DNA from: Leptospira langatensis
GTDB lineage: Bacteria; Spirochaetota; Leptospiria; Leptospirales; Leptospiraceae
Reading direction: 5' to 3'
Assembly (NCBI RefSeq): GCF_004770615.1
Contig: NZ_RQER01000005.1
Coordinates: 1 to 64,000, forward strand
Length of the DNA: 64,000 nt
Part shown: piece by piece, positions 55,592 to 63,026 of the stretch
Layout: every line of letters starts with the position of its first letter
Position numbering within the stretch: position 1 is the first letter of the stretch
Notes under the pieces: generated by a model
The model's database searches: none
The model's input: the letters and a program-made list of their open reading frames with translations, nothing else
What the model was told of the DNA's origin: nothing
Made by a program: the position numbers and the translations under genes

Positions 55592-56458
55592 ATGAGCCTT
55601 AGGACCCAAGATAAACTTAAGATCGTTAACCGTTTTTCTTATCTAAGAAATAGCATTGATATTAATACTACCGACAAGGGAGAGCCTTTCGTTTACACTA
55701 AGGAAAGGATCCCTGCCGGAGAAGTTGTAGCAGTTTGGGGAGGCAAGGCCGTCCATAAGGACGAGCTGACTGGTCTTTCTGGACTTTCCACTCCTCACAG
55801 AGTGCACAGGGATTTCTATCTAGTATCTCCTCTGCACGATGATGGGGTTGATACAGTGCATTATATCCGCCAAAGCTCCGATGCAAACTGCGGTTTCCAA
55901 GGGGATATTACCCTAGTAGCGCTAAAGGACATCGAAGCAGGGCAAGAAGTTACCTTCCACCCGGCTATGAAAAATCCGGAATTGGCATGGGCTCGTAATG
56001 AAGAGTCTGAGATCGTTCGTAAACGCTTCCAAGGAAACTTCCCTACATATATCCAGTCCAAGATCGATTCCGATCCTGAACTGAAAGTATATGAGCCTTT
56101 CAAAGACGGAGCTTGGGGACTTCTAACTTCCATCGACTTGGAAGAATGTGACGCTGCATTGATCCGAGACGCAGATGCGATCAAACAATATGTGATCGAG
56201 CTTTGCGAACTTATCGAAATGAAGAGATTCGGAGAGACCCAAGTGGTCTACTTCGGAGAAGACGATAGAGTTGCGGGTTACTCCATGGTGCAGCTGATCG
56301 AGACTTCTTGCATCTCCGCTCACTTCGCGAATGATACCAATACTTCTTATATCGATATCTTTTCTTGCAAAGGATACGATCCGAAAGTGGCGGCTGAATT
56401 TACTCGCAAATTCTTCAAAGGCGCAGCAATGCGTCTCACAGTAACAAACCGCTTCTAA
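55592..56458 (+). CDS. SET domain fused to a second SpeD-like domain
   Basis: 288 residues. Residues about 33-128 are a SET-type fold: FVYTKERIPAGEVVAVWGGKAV and YIRQSSDANCGFQGDI, then ALKDIEAGQEVTF (compare NHSCDPNC and the KAGEELTY motif of SET lysine methyltransferases). Residues about 175-288 align over their full length with the SpeD encoded just upstream: EECD to GYSMVQLIETSCISAHF and IDIFSCKGYDP. When aligned without gaps from the cysteine back, S231, S239, H244 and C259 fall on S55, S63, H68 and C83 of SpeD, so the residues for self-cleavage and catalysis are kept, while the Glu before the cleavage serine is Thr and the TWPE segment is lost. Gene order speD, this gene, speE. Strong ribosome site GAGGAG upstream. 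Confidence 0.75.
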   Translation: MSLRTQDKLKIVNRFSYLRNSIDINTTDKGEPFVYTKERIPAGEVVAVWGGKAVHKDELTGLSGLSTPHRVHRDFYLVSPLHDDGVDTVHYIRQSSDANCGFQGDITLVALKDIEAGQEVTFHPAMKNPELAWARNEESEIVRKRFQGNFPTYIQSKIDSDPELKVYEPFKDGAWGLLTSIDLEECDAALIRDADAIKQYVIELCELIEMKRFGETQVVYFGEDDRVAGYSMVQLIETSCISAHFANDTNTSYIDIFSCKGYDPKVAAEFTRKFFKGAAMRLTVTNRF

Positions 56459-56467
56459 GGGGATCCA

Positions 56468-57310
56468 TTGGAACTTTGGTTAGACGAGGCACTCGAACTT
56501 CCGAACGGGAGAGCCCTCAAGATTAAGGTGAAGGAGTTCTTGCACACACGCAAGACTCCTTTTCAAAAAATAGACGTATTCGAATCTCAAGGTTTCGGCC
56601 GCATGTTCACTCTCGACGGGGTCGTGATGATGACTGAGGCCGACGAGTTTGCATATCACGAAATGATAGCTCATGTTCCCATGATGAGCCATCCGAATCC
56701 CGAAAAGGTCCTAGTGATCGGTGGAGGAGACGGAGGAACAGTCCGCGAGATCTTAAAGCATCCTTCTGTGAAAGAAGTGCATTTGTGCGAGATCGATAAG
56801 GGAGTCGTGGATGTTTGCTATGAATACTTCCCTGAGATCGCAAACGCAATGAAGGATCCGAGGGTCAAACATGCGTACGAAGACGGAGCGAAATACGTTC
56901 AGGATTATAAAGAATACTTCGATGTGATCTGTGTGGATTCTTCCGATCCGGTCGGCCCGGCCGAAGTGCTATTCAAAAGACCTTTCTATGAGACCATGGC
57001 CGCTTCCTTGAAGAAGGGAGGGATCTGCACCACTCAGGGAGAGAGCTTCTATTATCATGGAAAAGTGATAAAGGAATTATTCCAATTCATTCCTCAGGTA
57101 TTCGATCATTGTGGTTATTATTTCACCGTGGTGCCTACGTATCCTTCCGGGATTATTGGATTCACCTATTGCTCTAAGGGACCGGATCCATACAAAGTGG
57201 AACCGGATCCGAATCGGGTTCCTAAAGGATTAAAGTATTATTCTGCCGAAATGCATAAGGCTGCTTTTACGCTTCCTCCTTTCGCGCAGGAATATATAGT
57301 ACGTAAATAA
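56468..57310 (+). CDS. speE: spermidine synthase SpeE
   Basis: Transfers the aminopropyl group from decarboxylated AdoMet to putrescine. The N-terminal beta domain (KEFLHTRKTPFQKIDVFES) precedes the Rossmann-like methyltransferase fold: VLVIGGGDGGTVREILKH, VHLCEIDKGVVDV, the catalytic Asp in VICVDSSDPVGPAEVLF, and TTQGESFYYH. 280 residues, normal. The start is a TTG with AAGGGGA at a good distance, 9 bp after the SET-SpeD stop. PyrF follows 1 bp after its stop. Confidence 0.95.
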   Translation: MELWLDEALELPNGRALKIKVKEFLHTRKTPFQKIDVFESQGFGRMFTLDGVVMMTEADEFAYHEMIAHVPMMSHPNPEKVLVIGGGDGGTVREILKHPSVKEVHLCEIDKGVVDVCYEYFPEIANAMKDPRVKHAYEDGAKYVQDYKEYFDVICVDSSDPVGPAEVLFKRPFYETMAASLKKGGICTTQGESFYYHGKVIKELFQFIPQVFDHCGYYFTVVPTYPSGIIGFTYCSKGPDPYKVEPDPNRVPKGLKYYSAEMHKAAFTLPPFAQEYIVRK

Positions 57311-57311
57311 G

Positions 57312-58124
57312 ATGGATTTCTATTCCAAATTCGTAAAGAGAAGGGAAAAGCTAAACTCCCTTCTCTGCGTTGGAATAGATCCGGACGTATCCAAACTTCC
57401 TGCCTCCTTAGAAAAATTCCCGGATAAACTGTTCTTATTCTCGCGAGAGATCGTGGATGCGACTGCGGATTATGCTGTTGCATACAAACCGAATATCGCT
57501 TTTTATGAAGCATTCGGTTCCAAGGGAATAGAACAATTCGAGAAGTTGGTCTCTCATATCAAAACGAATCATCCGGAGATCCCGATCGTAGCCGATGCGA
57601 AACGAGGGGATCTGGACAATACTGCAAAGCAGTATGCGAAATTCTTCTTTCAGGAGTTGGGAGTGGATTCCTTGACTCTTTCTCCTTATATGGGCTCGGA
57701 TACCATCAAACCGTTTATAGAAGACGAGTCCAAGCTGGTGTTCCTCCTTTGTCTGACATCTAATCCGGATTCTGCCGAATTGCAAAAGAAGACATTCTCT
57801 GAAACTGGAAGGACCTTATACCAAGAAGTTGCCGCTTTAAGTGAGAAGTTCCCCGCAAGGAATGTAGGCCTGGTAGTGGGTGCTACTCATCCGAAACAAT
57901 TATCAGAGATCCGTAATACACATCCGGACCGCATCCTGCTAATCCCTGGCTACGGGGCCCAGGGAGCCTCTTTAGAAGAAGTGGTCGCGGTTTGCGGCAA
58001 GAATGCGCTTGTTAATTCTTCTCGCAGTATTATATTCTCTTCTTCCGGTCCTGATTTCGCAGAAGCCGCTCGAAAATCTGCCGCTTCCATTTCGGAAGAG
58101 ATGAAGAAGCTTCTGAACGTTTAA
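57312..58124 (+). CDS. pyrF: orotidine 5'-phosphate decarboxylase PyrF (type 2)
   Basis: Last step of UMP synthesis. The catalytic Lys-rich motif is IVADAKRGDLDNTA, with K97; LCVGIDPDVSKLP at the N-terminus and YKPNIAFYEAFG are typical of the longer type-2 enzyme, which has about 270 residues like this one. It follows speE without a gap and is probably cotranscribed with the polyamine genes, a frequent but unexplained neighbourhood. Confidence 0.95.
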   Translation: MDFYSKFVKRREKLNSLLCVGIDPDVSKLPASLEKFPDKLFLFSREIVDATADYAVAYKPNIAFYEAFGSKGIEQFEKLVSHIKTNHPEIPIVADAKRGDLDNTAKQYAKFFFQELGVDSLTLSPYMGSDTIKPFIEDESKLVFLLCLTSNPDSAELQKKTFSETGRTLYQEVAALSEKFPARNVGLVVGATHPKQLSEIRNTHPDRILLIPGYGAQGASLEEVVAVCGKNALVNSSRSIIFSSSGPDFAEAARKSAASISEEMKKLLNV

Positions 58125-58165
58125 AGGAACAGAGTCTTCTTCATCTACTTTATTAAACGAATCTC

Positions 58166-58867
58166 CTAGCGAAACGCGAACGGCTCCGATTGGACCGGTT
58201 TTCTGCCCGTACTAGGATCTGCATCTGTAGAAGGCTCCATGGATCCTAGATACATACCGACTCCGACCCATCCATTGTAATCATGGTAGGTCCAATGTCT
58301 GTCCACATAGTTACGATTGATATTGGAAGCTTCTCCCTCGAAGTAAACGAAGGCTCTATCCATATTCACTCTTAGACCCAAGCGGCTATAGGCTCTGTAG
58401 GAACCGCGATCCGCTATTCCAATGCCTATAGAAGCATACGGATCGATTGTCTTTCCCGGTCTAAAGTGAAGAGTGGGTCCTATATCTACGTAGTTTAACC
58501 TAAAGAACTCTCCTTTGTCTATCCCTCGATCGAAATTTCGATAAGCGATGTAATTGCCACCATTTCCGTTGCTGTAGGCAAGGGCGGAGGACTTATCCAG
58601 GGATTCCTCTTTCTTGATCGAGTAATTTCCTTGAGTGATCCCCAATTCCAAACCGAAATATCGCGGATTATATTCCGCAGACATTCTATATGCCGACGAG
58701 GTCCCGTAACTATAGGAACCGTCTCGCACTTCGCCCCTTCCTGCCCCGAGCTTCAAGGTCCAAGCAGTGTTTTGCTTTGTCTGCATATCACTACTTTTAT
58801 TTTGAGCGACTGCCGGCAAAACCGGAAAGCAGATCGCTAGTCCTAAGACCAAACGTTTCATTTTCAT
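58166..58867 (-). CDS. outer-membrane beta-barrel protein, paralogue 1
   Basis: 233 residues with a signal peptide (MKRLVLGLAICFPVLPAVAQ). The mature part is rich in alternating Gly/aromatic strands (KLGAGRGEVRDGSYSYG, EYNPRYFGLELGITQGNY, DIGPTLHFRPGKTIDPY, ASIGIGIADRGSY) and ends in a beta strand, as in small outer-membrane barrels of the OmpW/OprF or omp_b-brl group. It shares its layout and several motifs with the next gene, so the two are tandem paralogues. I start at MKMKRLV, with AGGTGG ahead, not 20 codons upstream. Confidence 0.7.
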   Translation of the reverse strand: MKMKRLVLGLAICFPVLPAVAQNKSSDMQTKQNTAWTLKLGAGRGEVRDGSYSYGTSSAYRMSAEYNPRYFGLELGITQGNYSIKKEESLDKSSALAYSNGNGGNYIAYRNFDRGIDKGEFFRLNYVDIGPTLHFRPGKTIDPYASIGIGIADRGSYRAYSRLGLRVNMDRAFVYFEGEASNINRNYVDRHWTYHDYNGWVGVGMYLGSMEPSTDADPSTGRKPVQSEPFAFR

Positions 58868-59312
58868 AAACAACCACCTAATGTTTGTTAAACGTCTTGG
58901 ATCTTTTTGTATATTACTCGGTTCCATAATGGATCGATTTTTATTTGTTCCGCTAATAATAATTTTATATCATACTAAATGAGATCTTTGCACTAAGGGA
59001 GACCTGACTCGGCTTAGGGTTTGTTTCGAATGATCGGAAAATCATAAGTTCTATTTAGAAAAAGAGATTTGTTTTTAAAACAGAACTTATGTTCGAGGCA
59101 ATAGCGATCGATCGATAATTTATAAATTATTTACTCATTTGGAAATTTTGGGAAAATTCTCGGATCTTATACTTTGTGCAAACGATCTTGGCGAAACGTT
59201 ATTCTGCGCTTGTAATTTTTCCTATACCAGGAAGACGAGATTGAGGAGATCATGAAATCAAATGCTTTGCGATCTCCTCAATCTGCGACTCTAGGATGAA
59301 ACATTAAGATCT
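58868..59312. other. 445-bp intergenic region with three inverted repeats
   Basis: No protein gene of note. It holds CATAAGTTCT / AGAACTTATG (59,043-59,091, 29-base loop), the perfect palindrome ATAATTTATAAATTAT (59,115-59,130) and a long hairpin with 14-base arms AGATTGAGGAGATC / GATCTCCTCAATCT (59,238-59,284). The hairpin's left arm contains GAGGAG right before an ATG of a 15-codon frame on the plus strand. It lies between the two paralogous barrel genes. Confidence 0.55.
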
Positions 59313-60137
59313 TTACGGATTCGAATTTTCTTTCTGCTCAGCAGGAGAGGTTGGCTCTGTCTGATTTTCGGTAGGTTGCGATTTCGCATCTTCTTTCGAA
59401 GGGACTTGCTCTTCCTGCGATTTCGATTGGTCCTCAATCGTTTTTTGTCTTTCTATGCTTGCAGGAGGAGAAGATCCTGCGGCTCCAAAATAATATCCAA
59501 ACCCGAAAACTCCGGAACCTTCGCTATATACGTATTGGTTCCCGCCGTAGTGACGGTTGACGGATGCTCCTTCCAATTCCAAGTAAAGAAAGCTCTGTTG
59601 AAAATTGATGCGAACGCCTAGTTTTGCATATCCTCGTATTACGGACTGTTTCGAACCGATATCGGCGATTCCCGCACCGATCCCAATATATGGATCGAAT
59701 TTGGCTCCAGGTTTTAGGTGAAATGTAGGTCCAAAATCCAAGAAAGTCTTTGAGAATGTGATTTGATCTACTTTGGCGGCGGTGTACAGAGTGTAGCCGA
59801 AACCTTCTGGAGCTCCGGCTCCCGCAGATAGAATATATGCCGCAAAGAATTCTGTGTTTTTATCTGAAGGAACAAAATAATTCGCCCGATTGATCCCAAG
59901 TTCGAAGCCCCAGTTTTTAGGATTGTATTCAAAAGATCCGCGATAAGAATCGGATCTTCCCGAATTTCCATATTGGTATTCTGCTTGGCCAAACCCAATG
60001 CCGAGTTTTATCGTGTAGGGAGATATTTGAGTTCCATCTCCGATCAAATTATCAGCACTAAGGGAAGAGGGCGCAAAGCAGAGAACGGTTAAAGTAAAAA
60101 GTAAAATTGAATTGTATATGTATTTTAGAATTCTCAA
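59313..60137 (-). CDS. outer-membrane beta-barrel protein, paralogue 2
   Basis: 274 residues with a signal peptide (YNSILLFTLTVLCFAPSSLSA). Same barrel motifs as the gene at 58,166: KLGIGFGQAEYQYGNSGRS, FEYNPKNWGFELGINRANY, DFGPTFHLKPGAKFDPYIGI, and GAGIADIGS. It has an additional polar C-terminal tail of about 45 residues (Gln/Glu/Ser-rich). The start is a TTG at 60,137. Function unknown. Confidence 0.7.
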   Translation of the reverse strand: MRILKYIYNSILLFTLTVLCFAPSSLSADNLIGDGTQISPYTIKLGIGFGQAEYQYGNSGRSDSYRGSFEYNPKNWGFELGINRANYFVPSDKNTEFFAAYILSAGAGAPEGFGYTLYTAAKVDQITFSKTFLDFGPTFHLKPGAKFDPYIGIGAGIADIGSKQSVIRGYAKLGVRINFQQSFLYLELEGASVNRHYGGNQYVYSEGSGVFGFGYYFGAAGSSPPASIERQKTIEDQSKSQEEQVPSKEDAKSQPTENQTEPTSPAEQKENSNP

Positions 60138-60268
60138 TTGCTCGTCGCCTAACGTTTCCTCGTTTTTGCCATTCTATACGAGGCTATTATATTTCCATCT
60201 TTCTTCTATCTTGACGAGTAATTCATTTCCTTAATATAGTACTTCTACAATAAGGCCTGGACATTTCT

Positions 60269-60718
60269 TTGGACTTCTTTTCCTCTCTGACCCAACTATT
60301 CCTGAATTACGGAGGGCTTAGCCTTCTTCTAGTTTCCTTTGCTGCCGCTACTATCTTGCCTTTTAGTTCCGAAGCCGCCTTGATGGGAGCGATCTGGTCC
60401 GGACTTCCCGCTGCGGAAGCGATTCTTTGGGCCTCTATTGGAAATTGTGGAGCCTGTGCATTCAACTATGGACTTGGTTACTGGTTTGGAAAAACGATCG
60501 AGACCAGGATCGCCGAATCTAAGACGTATTCCGCTTGGGCAGAAAGAACGGGCCGTTGGGGATATTGGGTGCTTCTGTTTTCCTTTTTGCCATTTGTAGG
60601 AGATCCGATCACGGTTCTCTCCGGTTTCTTTCGCCAAAAATTTTGGATCTTTGCATCGATCGTTTTCAGTTTAAGGATATTAAGATACATTGCCTTGGTA
60701 TACGGCCTCAGCTTGTAA
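60269..60718 (+). CDS. DedA/YqaA-like membrane protein
   Basis: 149 residues with four hydrophobic helices. AAATILPFSSEAALMGAIWSG, LWASIGNCGACAFNYGLGYWFGK and FLPFVGDPITVLSGFFR match the YqaA branch of the DedA/SNARE-associated family (E-x-x-P-x-P-x-E / GD-P-x-T pattern). Such proteins are lipid-related transporters or scramblases, but this branch is little studied. TTG start at 60,269. It is separated by 215 bp from the lipid-modification cluster downstream. Confidence 0.75.
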   Translation: MDFFSSLTQLFLNYGGLSLLLVSFAAATILPFSSEAALMGAIWSGLPAAEAILWASIGNCGACAFNYGLGYWFGKTIETRIAESKTYSAWAERTGRWGYWVLLFSFLPFVGDPITVLSGFFRQKFWIFASIVFSLRILRYIALVYGLSL

Positions 60719-60780
60719 TATTACAGAATACAAGAATTTAATTTGAAGAGTTCTCTTTCGGTGAATAAGCCATCTTCAGG

Positions 60781-60802
60781 TTCGTAAAAAAGTTTTTACG
60801 AA
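60781..60802. promoter_or_regulatory. 22-bp inverted repeat upstream of the flavin-oxidase cluster
   Basis: Perfect 10-bp arms TTCGTAAAAA and TTTTTACGAA with a 2-bp centre (AG). It is 132 bp upstream of the next gene. A second dyad ACCGAA-C-TTCGGT follows at 60,825-60,837. Either an operator or a factor-independent terminator-like element of the gene before. Confidence 0.55.
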
Positions 60803-60933
60803 ATCCTCCGAAGCCTATTTAATGACCGAACTTCGGTTGTTTAGAAAATTTTTTCCAAACAGATTTGCTTCCTATTAGTCTATAATAAAGTTCCTGGTCC
60901 GCTTTAAATGGGACCAGTACGTCGGATACTTTT

Positions 60934-62253
60934 TTGAAACGAACTCTTACTAAAAAGAAAACTTCCAAGAAAATTACTCCTCGCAAGAAACAAAAGTTGG
61001 CCATTGTGGGCACAGGCATTGCAGGAATGGGCTGCGCTCATTTCTTGCAGAATGATTTCGATCTTTCCATTTTCGAAAAAGGGGATTATATCGGTGGTCA
61101 CACGAATACGGTGTTTGTAAAGGAAGAAGGGGAGAACCTTCCTATCGATACTGGATTCATTGTATTCAACCATGTTACTTATCCGAATCTGAAACGACTT
61201 TTCGAAGAACTGGATGTTCCTACTAAGAAGACGAGCATGTCTTTCAGTGTGCAACATGTCCCGGATAACCTCGAATTTTGTGGTTCGGGCTTGAACGGTC
61301 TATTCGCTCAGAGAAAAAATATATTTAACCTTCGATATTTGCGCTTACTCTTGAATATTAATAGATTCAATGAAGAAGCTCCTAAAATACTAAAAGACCC
61401 CAAGTACAAAGACTATTCCTTATCGAGATACGTAGACGAAGCAGGCTTTCATCCGGATCTATTGACATACTATTTAGTGCCCATGAGCTCCGCAGTTTGG
61501 TCTACTCCGGAAGATCTGATGCTGGAATTTCCGGCGTATTCTTTGGTCCGCTTCTTCTTGAACCATGGATTTTTAGGGCTGAACACCCAACACCAATGGT
61601 ATACGGTGCATGGCGGATCCATAGAATATGTTAAGAGGCTCACTCAACCGATCCACAAGAGATTTAAGATCGGATCCGCTGTCCAAGGAGTAGAGACTGT
61701 TTCCGGAGGGAAGGCGAAACTGCTCTTTAAAGGCGGAAGATCGGAAACCTTTGATAAGGTAATACTTGCCTGTCATGCGGATACTTCCTTATCCATATTA
61801 AAGAAACCGAATTCCTTACAGAAGGAACTCCTTTCTCAATTTAAGTACCAGGAGAATATCGCGACTCTGCATACGGACGATTCTGTTATGCCTAAGACCA
61901 GGTCCACCTGGTCCTCTTGGAATTATAGAATGGACGAAATTGAAGGAAGGATCTATCCGCATACGATCTATTGGATGAATAGCCTGCAGGATGTTTCTAG
62001 GAAAAAGGATTATTTTCTATCGATCGGGGATCCCGGAAAGATCGATCCTAAAAAGGTCCTTCGTAGGATCCGATACGAACATCCTTTATTTCACGTGGGT
62101 TCTTTAAAGGCGCAAGAGCGATTATCGGAGCTGAACGCAAAGGGCCCCGTCTATTTTTGCGGCAGCTATTTTAGATATGGATTTCATGAAGATGGGCTTT
62201 GGTCCGCGAGAAATCTGTCCGAGCAATTACTTGGTAAAAAGGTATGGGACTAA
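60934..62253 (+). CDS. FAD-dependent amine-oxidase-like protein of a lipid-modification cluster
   Basis: 439 residues. After a Lys-rich leader the FAD motif reads KLAIVGTGIAGMGCAHFLQ, followed by SIFEKGDYIGGHTNTV, and the C-terminus closes with YFCGSYFRYGFHEDGLWSA, the FAD-contacting end of the amine-oxidase/UfaO-like group. It stands with DUF1365 and a cyclopropane-synthase-like methyltransferase. In proteobacteria the same trio is linked to stress responses and cyclopropane or furan fatty acids. TTG start at 60,934. It overlaps the next gene by 10 bp. Confidence 0.85.
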   Translation: MKRTLTKKKTSKKITPRKKQKLAIVGTGIAGMGCAHFLQNDFDLSIFEKGDYIGGHTNTVFVKEEGENLPIDTGFIVFNHVTYPNLKRLFEELDVPTKKTSMSFSVQHVPDNLEFCGSGLNGLFAQRKNIFNLRYLRLLLNINRFNEEAPKILKDPKYKDYSLSRYVDEAGFHPDLLTYYLVPMSSAVWSTPEDLMLEFPAYSLVRFFLNHGFLGLNTQHQWYTVHGGSIEYVKRLTQPIHKRFKIGSAVQGVETVSGGKAKLLFKGGRSETFDKVILACHADTSLSILKKPNSLQKELLSQFKYQENIATLHTDDSVMPKTRSTWSSWNYRMDEIEGRIYPHTIYWMNSLQDVSRKKDYFLSIGDPGKIDPKKVLRRIRYEHPLFHVGSLKAQERLSELNAKGPVYFCGSYFRYGFHEDGLWSARNLSEQLLGKKVWD

Positions 62254-63026
62254 ATTCCAAGATCATAGAAGCCAAGGTAATGCATGACAGAAGCGTTCCG
62301 AAACGAAATCGCTTTCGGTACGGGATCTTTACCTTTCTACTGGATCTGGACGAGTTGGACGTACTGAACGATCGTTCGCTTTTGTTTGGAAAGAATAAAT
62401 TTCGGACCTTCTCCTTTTATGATTCAGACCATTTGTCTTTTGGAAAAGAGGGTCTCAAGGAAAATTTTTTAGAGTACATTCGGGGACAGGGAGTCAAAGA
62501 AAAGGTAGAAAAGGTTACGCTAATCACCAACCTGAGAGTCTTCGGTTACGTCTTCAATCCCGTCTCCTTCTACTTTGCAGAAGGGCCGAATGGAGATCCG
62601 GTCTGCGCTCTCGCAGAGGTTGGCAATACGTTCGGAGAAATGAAATTGTACTTCCTGGGAAAAGAATCCCTGGAACAAAAAGGATTTCGAAAGAGAGAAG
62701 AGAAGTTCTTTTACGTTTCTCCCTTTGTTAGTTTGGATTCGGAGTTTGATTTTTATTTAAATCCTCCTTCCGGAGAAAGGATCAATTTACGCATCGACGC
62801 CTTCGAAAAAGGAGAGAGGGTGATGGTGACTACGTATACCGGAAAGGCGCGAGAACTAACCGATCCGAATTTGTTATGGATGTTCTTTAAGTATCCCTTC
62901 GTGACTTTGAGGGTGATCGGACTTATCCATTGGCAGGCTTTCCTTCTTTACCTAAAAAAGATCCCCTTTATCAAAAAAGATGATGGGCAAGATCAACAAA
63001 GAGGATTGCATCTTGGAAGGCGATAA
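62244..63026 (+). CDS. DUF1365 family protein
   Basis: 260 residues. KVMHDRSVPKRNRFRYGIFTFLLDLDEL at the start, LITNLRVFGYVFNPVSFYFAEG in the middle and KFFYVSPFVSLDSEFDFYLNPP are the DUF1365 signature. Function unknown, but the family is nearly always next to a cyclopropane-synthase-like enzyme and a flavin oxidase, as here. Overlaps the oxidase gene by 10 bp and the methyltransferase gene by about 47 bp. Confidence 0.9.
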   Translation: MGLNSKIIEAKVMHDRSVPKRNRFRYGIFTFLLDLDELDVLNDRSLLFGKNKFRTFSFYDSDHLSFGKEGLKENFLEYIRGQGVKEKVEKVTLITNLRVFGYVFNPVSFYFAEGPNGDPVCALAEVGNTFGEMKLYFLGKESLEQKGFRKREEKFFYVSPFVSLDSEFDFYLNPPSGERINLRIDAFEKGERVMVTTYTGKARELTDPNLLWMFFKYPFVTLRVIGLIHWQAFLLYLKKIPFIKKDDGQDQQRGLHLGRR

